Assembly: GCA_017479035.1 (NCBI GenBank)
Contig: JAFVCR010000182.1
Coordinates: forward strand, 1-9,669
Direction of reading: 5' to 3'
Source of the DNA: Kiritimatiellia bacterium
Lineage (GTDB): Bacteria > Verrucomicrobiota > Kiritimatiellia > RFP12 > UBA1067
DNA length: 9,669 nt
The notes under the pieces are model-generated. The model was not told where the DNA came from and made no database searches. It worked only from the letters and a program-made list of their open reading frames with translations. Position numbers and translations under genes: made by a program. Of this stretch, positions 6,251 to 9,669 are shown in pieces. The first letter of the stretch is position 1; every line of letters begins with the position of its first letter.

Positions 6251-6808
6251 CTACCAACTGAATTGCAACCCCGCAGAGATGGTGTAGAACATCCCGCATG
6301 GGGATGCGGCATCGATATGCGCCGTCCCCTCCGCGCGTATGCTGATGCTCTCGGTAATGTGCCAGAACGTCCCTGCGCCGGCATACGGTTCTATAGATGT
6401 GCGATGCTTTCCATTGGAGAAGATATGTGCCTCGCCGCACATCGCCGCTCCGCCAAATGTGAAAAACGGATCGAGCCTTTCGAACCCCCACCAGTGCCAC
6501 AGCGCACCCGCTGCTACCCCGGCCAACGCCTCGGGCGCATTCGGTGCATACGAGAGAGTCCCCTCCCATGCGAACGTATCATTCGCATACCATCCCGCCG
6601 AAACGCTGGCCGTCGCGGTGGGTTTGTTCGCTTTCAAGCCGTTGCCCGGAAGTATCATGCCGGCGCGGAAATTGGCGTAGAACGGCTCGTACTCCTCGTC
6701 CGCAAAATATTCTTCCATCGGCGTTTGTTGCGCCGCCGTGGAGGCCGGCACGCCGCACACGGCAAATATGATGCCGCAGAATGCAAGTTTTATCATTCTC
6801 ATTGGCAT
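6251..6808 (-). CDS. Small outer-membrane beta-barrel protein
   Basis: This 185-residue protein has a signal peptide (MPMRMIKLAFCGIIFAVCG..., cleavage near STA-A or TAA-Q). The mature part shows alternating patterns of short amphipathic strands, for example TASVSAGWYA, FAWEGTLSYAP, LDPFFTFGGAA, IEPYAGAGTFW, ISIRAEGTAHI and FYTISAGLQFSW. It ends in an aromatic residue (Trp185) preceded by a strand, the usual recognition signal for the BAM complex. This fits an eight-stranded OmpA- or OmpX-like barrel, with PYAGAGTFW matching the generic outer-membrane beta-barrel pattern. The mature protein has two cysteines, C124 and C171, which might form a disulfide. Its specific role is not recognisable. 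It overlaps the upstream PHP gene by 10 bases and is probably the last gene of the operon. Confidence 0.75.
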   Translation of the reverse strand: MPMRMIKLAFCGIIFAVCGVPASTAAQQTPMEEYFADEEYEPFYANFRAGMILPGNGLKANKPTATASVSAGWYANDTFAWEGTLSYAPNAPEALAGVAAGALWHWWGFERLDPFFTFGGAAMCGEAHIFSNGKHRTSIEPYAGAGTFWHITESISIRAEGTAHIDAASPCGMFYTISAGLQFSW

Positions 6809-7653
6809 TCGGATTTCCTTCGTTCGAGCGCGTCGAAAAATGGCTTCAAGAATGTGGCTTCGTCGTCCACTTCCATACCAAGGGTTATGTCGGGCTTGTT
6901 GTCGCCGTGGAAATCGCTGCCTGCGGTTGTCGCCATGCCGAGTGTGCGCGCAACGCGCAGATGCATGATTGTTTCATCCGGCGTATTGGCTTGATACACC
7001 GCCTCGATGCCGTCCAGTCCGCGAGCCATCAGTTCGGCAAGGCCGGAAAACAGTTTCCCCTCGTTGTGCGTCCAGTGCTTTGGATGCGCCATCACCGCCA
7101 CGCCGCCGGCTGTATGGATCGTCTTTATCGCGTCCACCGCATTCGGATGCACTCGCGAGACGTATGCAGGCGCGTCGTCGCCGATATATTTCCAGAATGC
7201 TTCTTTCACGCTGTGGACGTAGCCCTTGGCCATCAACGCCCGCGCCAATGTCGGGCGCAGGAGCAGTTTCGGCGATACGGCCGCCCAATCTTCGAGCGTA
7301 ATGGCGATCCCCATCGCGTTTAGTTTTTCTATCATGCGCATGTTTCGCGTCTTGCGCGCTTCCACCGCGCTTTGCAGGAATTCGTGCAGTTGCCCGTTCT
7401 CCGGGTCTATGCCTAGCGCGAGCATATGGAATTTTCCGTATCCTTCTCCCGGTGCCACGTCCAGCTCCGCTCCTGCAAGCCGCACGTTGCCGGCGCACAC
7501 CTGCACTCCGCACGCTGCGCGGAACTCCGCCACGCCGTCCACCGTGTCATGGTCGGTCAGAGCCATTACGGAAAACCGCTTCCCCATCTCTGCGAGTTGC
7601 TCCGGTGTGCATGTGCCGTCGCTCACGGTTGAATGTACATGCAAATCGATCAT
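6799..7653 (-). CDS. PHP-domain phosphoesterase, YciV/TrpH (RNase AM) family
   Basis: This 284-residue metal-dependent phosphoesterase is related to E. coli YciV (RNase AM), a 5'-to-3' exoribonuclease, and to enzymes that dephosphorylate 3',5'-nucleoside bisphosphates such as pAp. The PHP motifs are complete: H5-V-H7 and D12 (HVHSTVSDGT), D34-H35-D36 (LTDHDT), E63 (GAELD), H76 (KFHML), H190 (VMAHP) and D247-x-H249 (GSDFHG), together able to bind a tri-metal centre. The insert with RPTLARALMAKGYV and AYVSRVHP is typical of the YciV/TrpH group rather than histidinol phosphatase or the polymerase PHP domain. The ATG at 7653 follows the RecJ stop by 2 bases and has a GGAGG site 7 bases upstream. 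A longer open frame extends to 7947 but lies inside recJ. The substrate cannot be read from the sequence. Confidence 0.88.
   Translation of the reverse strand: MIDLHVHSTVSDGTCTPEQLAEMGKRFSVMALTDHDTVDGVAEFRAACGVQVCAGNVRLAGAELDVAPGEGYGKFHMLALGIDPENGQLHEFLQSAVEARKTRNMRMIEKLNAMGIAITLEDWAAVSPKLLLRPTLARALMAKGYVHSVKEAFWKYIGDDAPAYVSRVHPNAVDAIKTIHTAGGVAVMAHPKHWTHNEGKLFSGLAELMARGLDGIEAVYQANTPDETIMHLRVARTLGMATTAGSDFHGDNKPDITLGMEVDDEATFLKPFFDALERRKSECQ
6816..6821 (-). promoter_or_regulatory. Ribosome binding site that sets the beta-barrel gene start
   Basis: GAAGGA on the minus strand lies 7 bases before the ATG at 6808, inside the end of the PHP gene. Two in-frame ATGs follow, at 6802 (which would give a 4-base ATGA overlap with the PHP stop) and 6796. 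Their distances to the ribosome site, 13 and 19 bases, are too long, so 6808 is preferred. Confidence 0.6.
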
Positions 7654-7655
7654 TG

Positions 7656-9290
7656 CTACGCCTCCGCCGATTTCAACGCCAGCTCCGCACGCTCTCCGCC
7701 GTATGTGTTCAGCATCAGCGAAAACGTAACCGTGTGCGGCGTTGCGCATTTCTTTCTGAACGCCGCTGCCTCTCCGCCGTGCTGCCACCACAGCGCGCGC
7801 AACGCATGCGCGCCTTTCAGGAACAGCGAAAGGTGCTTGCCGCCATCTCCTATGGCCGCCACTTCGGAAAACGTCACGCCTTTTATAGCAAATACCGGTT
7901 CCGGGTTGCCCACACCGAACGGCTGAAGTTTTTGCAACGCGTGCCACAGTTCCACGCTCACATCCTCCGGTGAAATTTCAAAGTCGCATGCCGTTGCAGC
8001 CGGCCGCGATGCCGTTGCGCGTTTTGCGCAAGCCTCTGCGAAGCGCTCGCGGAATTCTTCCAGCCGCCCCTCCTTCAACTGGAAACCGCAAGCCGGCGCA
8101 TGCCCTCCGTAGCGTTCCATGCAATCTGCCACGTCGTCCAACGCTTCCCGCACATTGATGCCCGCTGCGGAACGTATCGACCCTTGCTCTCCGTCCGCCA
8201 CCGCCACCGGCACTCCGTATTGTTCCGCAAGGCGTCCCGCCACGATACCCAAAACGCCCTTGTGCCACCCTCTCCCCGCCACCACATACGCCGGCCTTGC
8301 GCCCATTGCATCGATCTGCGCAAGCGCCTCCTGCGCAATGCGGTTCTCCTCCGTGCGCCGCATGGCGTTGAGGTTGTCTACTTCTATGGCCAGCCGTCGC
8401 GCCTCTTCGCGCGTGTGCGTGGTCAATAGACGAAATGCAATATCCGCCTTCGCCATACGTCCTGCCGCATTGATGCGCGGCGAGAGCATGAACGCATAGT
8501 CGTGCGCGGAAAGGCGGCCGGCTCTCTTCGCCGCATGGTTGCGCAGTTCGCGCAAGCCTATGGGTGCGTCCATGTCGAACAACCGCAGACTTTCTGCCAC
8601 CAGATCGCGGTTGCAATCCGCAAGCGGCACCACGTCCGCCACTGTTGCCACTCCTGCAAGGACAAGCAATTCTCCCGCCAATCGCGGCCGCTTGGGCACT
8701 CTTCCGCGCCGCCGTGCCTCTGCCACGATCGCCTGTGCAAGGACGAATGCCACGCCCGCGCCGCACAGTTCGTCGCATCCCGCGCACGATGCCACATGCG
8801 GATTCACCGTGAGGCACTCCGGCAATTCGTCCCCCGGCAGATGGTGATCCGTCACTATCACATCGATGCCGCGCCGGACGAGTTCCGCCGTTTCGTTTGC
8901 CGATGTGATGCCGTTGTCTACCGTCACCACCATTTTCGCGTCGGGATGTTCCGTGAGCAGCCTTTCCAGCGCGGCCATCGTAAGCCCGTATCCTTCCGCG
9001 AAACGGTCCGGCAGCACAGTGGCGGTGTTGTCCGCAAGTTCCAACGCCTTGAATGTCCGCGCAAGTATTGCCGAAGCGCACACGCCATCGGTGTCGTAAT
9101 CGCCGAAAACGACCACCTTCCTTCCGCCTTCGAGCGCATCGAGGATTCTCCGCGCCGCCTCGCCCGTGTTGGGCAACGCATCCACCGGCGGCAGGTTCTT
9201 CCACGACGGCTCCAGAAAACGCGTCTTCGCCGCGCCGCTTCCCAAACCTCGCTGCTCCAGCAGTCTTGCAACTATTTCTTGTGCCGTCAT
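7656..9290 (-). CDS. recJ: Single-stranded-DNA-specific exonuclease RecJ
   Basis: This 544-residue DHH-family nuclease degrades single-stranded DNA 5' to 3' in recombination, mismatch and base-excision repair in the cytoplasm. The N-terminal region (GAAKTRFLEPSWKNLPPVDALPN) is typical. DHH catalytic motifs follow: GDYDTDG at 63-69 (usually GDYDADG), VDNGI at 124-128, DHH at 148-150 and ADVVPL at 218-223. PRINAAGRM is at 271-279. The DHHA1 domain shows GWHKGVLGIVAGRL at 341-354 and GGHAPACGF at 395-403. An OB-fold C-terminus includes LQPFGVGNPEPVF. All metal ligands are intact and the length is close to E. coli RecJ (577), so it is probably functional. The ATG at 9290 has no clear ribosome site. 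It starts 7 bases after the fabZ stop and overlaps the stop of a four-codon mini-ORF, so translation is probably coupled to fabZ. Confidence 0.95.
   Translation of the reverse strand: MTAQEIVARLLEQRGLGSGAAKTRFLEPSWKNLPPVDALPNTGEAARRILDALEGGRKVVVFGDYDTDGVCASAILARTFKALELADNTATVLPDRFAEGYGLTMAALERLLTEHPDAKMVVTVDNGITSANETAELVRRGIDVIVTDHHLPGDELPECLTVNPHVASCAGCDELCGAGVAFVLAQAIVAEARRRGRVPKRPRLAGELLVLAGVATVADVVPLADCNRDLVAESLRLFDMDAPIGLRELRNHAAKRAGRLSAHDYAFMLSPRINAAGRMAKADIAFRLLTTHTREEARRLAIEVDNLNAMRRTEENRIAQEALAQIDAMGARPAYVVAGRGWHKGVLGIVAGRLAEQYGVPVAVADGEQGSIRSAAGINVREALDDVADCMERYGGHAPACGFQLKEGRLEEFRERFAEACAKRATASRPAATACDFEISPEDVSVELWHALQKLQPFGVGNPEPVFAIKGVTFSEVAAIGDGGKHLSLFLKGAHALRALWWQHGGEAAAFRKKCATPHTVTFSLMLNTYGGERAELALKSAEA
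7661..7665 (-). promoter_or_regulatory. Ribosome binding site that sets the PHP gene start
   Basis: GGAGG on the minus strand lies 7 bases before the ATG at 7653 and within the last codons of recJ. The protein then begins directly with the metal-binding MIDLHVH motif, confirming the start over the longer frame. Confidence 0.8.
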
Positions 9291-9301
9291 CGGGCAATCA
9301 T
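9287..9301 (-). promoter_or_regulatory. Four-codon mini-ORF linking fabZ and recJ
   Basis: On the minus strand the ATG at 9301-9299 overlaps the fabZ TGA (9300-9298) as ATGA. It encodes M-I-A-R and stops at a TGA (9289-9287) that overlaps the recJ ATG (9290-9288), again as ATGA. Two successive stop-start overlaps with no recognisable ribosome site before recJ suggest ribosomes re-initiate stepwise from fabZ into recJ. Chance is possible in so short a sequence. Confidence 0.4.
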
Positions 9302-9669
9302 TGCTTTTTGGCCGCGCCAGCCGCGCCGAGCATGCACTTCACCGTTGCTTCTGCGGCGAGGTTGCCGTCAACGTAGCCTTTGAGGTCGAATACTCCAAGA
9401 CCGTGCGCCTTGCGAACAGTCTTCACCACGGTGGTGAACTTGTCTCCGGGGCGCACCTGTATGCGGAAGCGCACCTTGTCGATCCCCGCAAGAAAGAACT
9501 TTGGCACTTCATCGCCGAAATACTTTTCCGCCACGAGTCCCGCTCCGGCCGTTTGCGCCATCGTCTCTACGAGTATCACCCCCGGCACCACCGGATACCC
9601 GGGGAAGTGCCCCTCGAACACGGGCCAGTCTTCGCGGAACGTAACCTCGCCAATCGACCCCGTCTCGTC
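9298..9669 (-). CDS. fabZ: FabZ-type 3-hydroxyacyl-[ACP] dehydratase (partial, N-terminus outside window)
   Basis: The frame is open to the window edge and gives the last 123 residues of a hot-dog-fold dehydratase, which removes water from 3-hydroxyacyl-ACP in fatty-acid synthesis. The catalytic motif FEGHFPGYPVVPGV holds the active-site histidine (GHFP), and LVETMAQ holds the catalytic glutamate on the central helix. Further family features are FLAGIDKVRFR, VRPGD and the closing EATVKCML. The short C-terminal tail is Ala/Lys-rich (GAAGAAKKQ). Frame continuity upstream of the GTG at 9621 (TGSIGEVTFREDWPVFEGHF) shows the real start lies beyond the edge. In some bacteria this domain is fused behind LpxC, which cannot be tested here. 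FabA is less likely because the pattern and length fit FabZ. It is the first visible gene of the leftward operon. Confidence 0.88.
   Translation of the reverse strand, partial: DETGSIGEVTFREDWPVFEGHFPGYPVVPGVILVETMAQTAGAGLVAEKYFGDEVPKFFLAGIDKVRFRIQVRPGDKFTTVVKTVRKAHGLGVFDLKGYVDGNLAAEATVKCMLGAAGAAKKQ

Noticed and set aside
6239..6251. GCGGC-GCG-GCCGC hairpin between the converging carboxypeptidase and barrel genes as a terminator
   Set aside because: The stem is only 5 bp with a 3-base loop and no T-run follows on either strand. It also contains the end of the barrel gene's stop codon. Termination here may depend on Rho or on read-through.
7654..7947. 98-residue N-terminal extension of the PHP protein
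   Set aside because: It lies inside recJ in another frame, and the protein has a proper ribosome site and begins with its metal-binding HVH motif at the ATG at 7653.
7978..9297. Long minus-strand frame (439 codons) overlapping recJ, and a plus-strand frame at 8502-9383
   Set aside because: Both are shadows of recJ in other frames, with Arg/Gly/Cys-rich composition and no family motifs. recJ itself carries all its catalytic motifs.

Overview
The window is about 9.7 kb of GC-rich, densely coded DNA from a Gram-negative anaerobe. Outer-membrane genes (BamA C-terminus, Skp/OmpH, a small beta-barrel protein) show a diderm envelope. A full-length pyruvate:ferredoxin oxidoreductase points to fermentative or strictly anaerobic metabolism. 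The intergenic GCGGGCG-AGA-CGCCCGC palindrome and the heptad repeats resemble dispersed elements I associate with the Planctomycetes-Verrucomicrobia-Chlamydiae superphylum. My best guess is a Kiritimatiellae or Verrucomicrobia-like gut or sediment bacterium, but the sequence alone does not prove this.

Left part, + strand. The end of bamA is followed 24 bases later by skp/ompH, and a strong intrinsic terminator closes that unit at 905-930. A sigma-70-type promoter (1076-1104) then drives a monocistronic pyruvate:ferredoxin oxidoreductase gene (1164-4727), closed by a second hairpin terminator (4752-4778).

Middle. A roughly 470-base non-coding stretch (4779-5251) holds what looks like a decayed transposase C-terminus on the minus strand, two 28-base arrays of a 7-bp repeat, and a GC-rich palindrome between them. 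It ends in a promoter whose predicted start point coincides with the ATG of a D-alanyl-D-alanine carboxypeptidase gene (5252-6229), which suggests a leaderless mRNA.

Right part, - strand. A tightly packed operon runs leftward from the window edge: FabZ-type hydroxyacyl-ACP dehydratase (partial), RecJ single-strand DNA exonuclease, a PHP-domain phosphoesterase of the YciV/TrpH (RNase AM) family, and a small outer-membrane beta-barrel protein. Every junction is short or overlapping: 7 bases bridged by a four-codon mini-ORF, 2 bases, and a 10-base overlap. The operon converges on the carboxypeptidase gene with a 21-base gap and no visible terminator.

Most genes are housekeeping: outer-membrane biogenesis, central anaerobic carbon metabolism, peptidoglycan trimming, fatty-acid or lipid A precursor synthesis, and nucleic-acid processing. 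I see no defence system, CRISPR array, phage, RNA gene or complete mobile element, and no convincing new biological system. The most interesting signals are regulatory or repetitive: the shared promoter architecture, the leaderless start, the composite intergenic repeat, and the mini-ORF coupling of fabZ to recJ.
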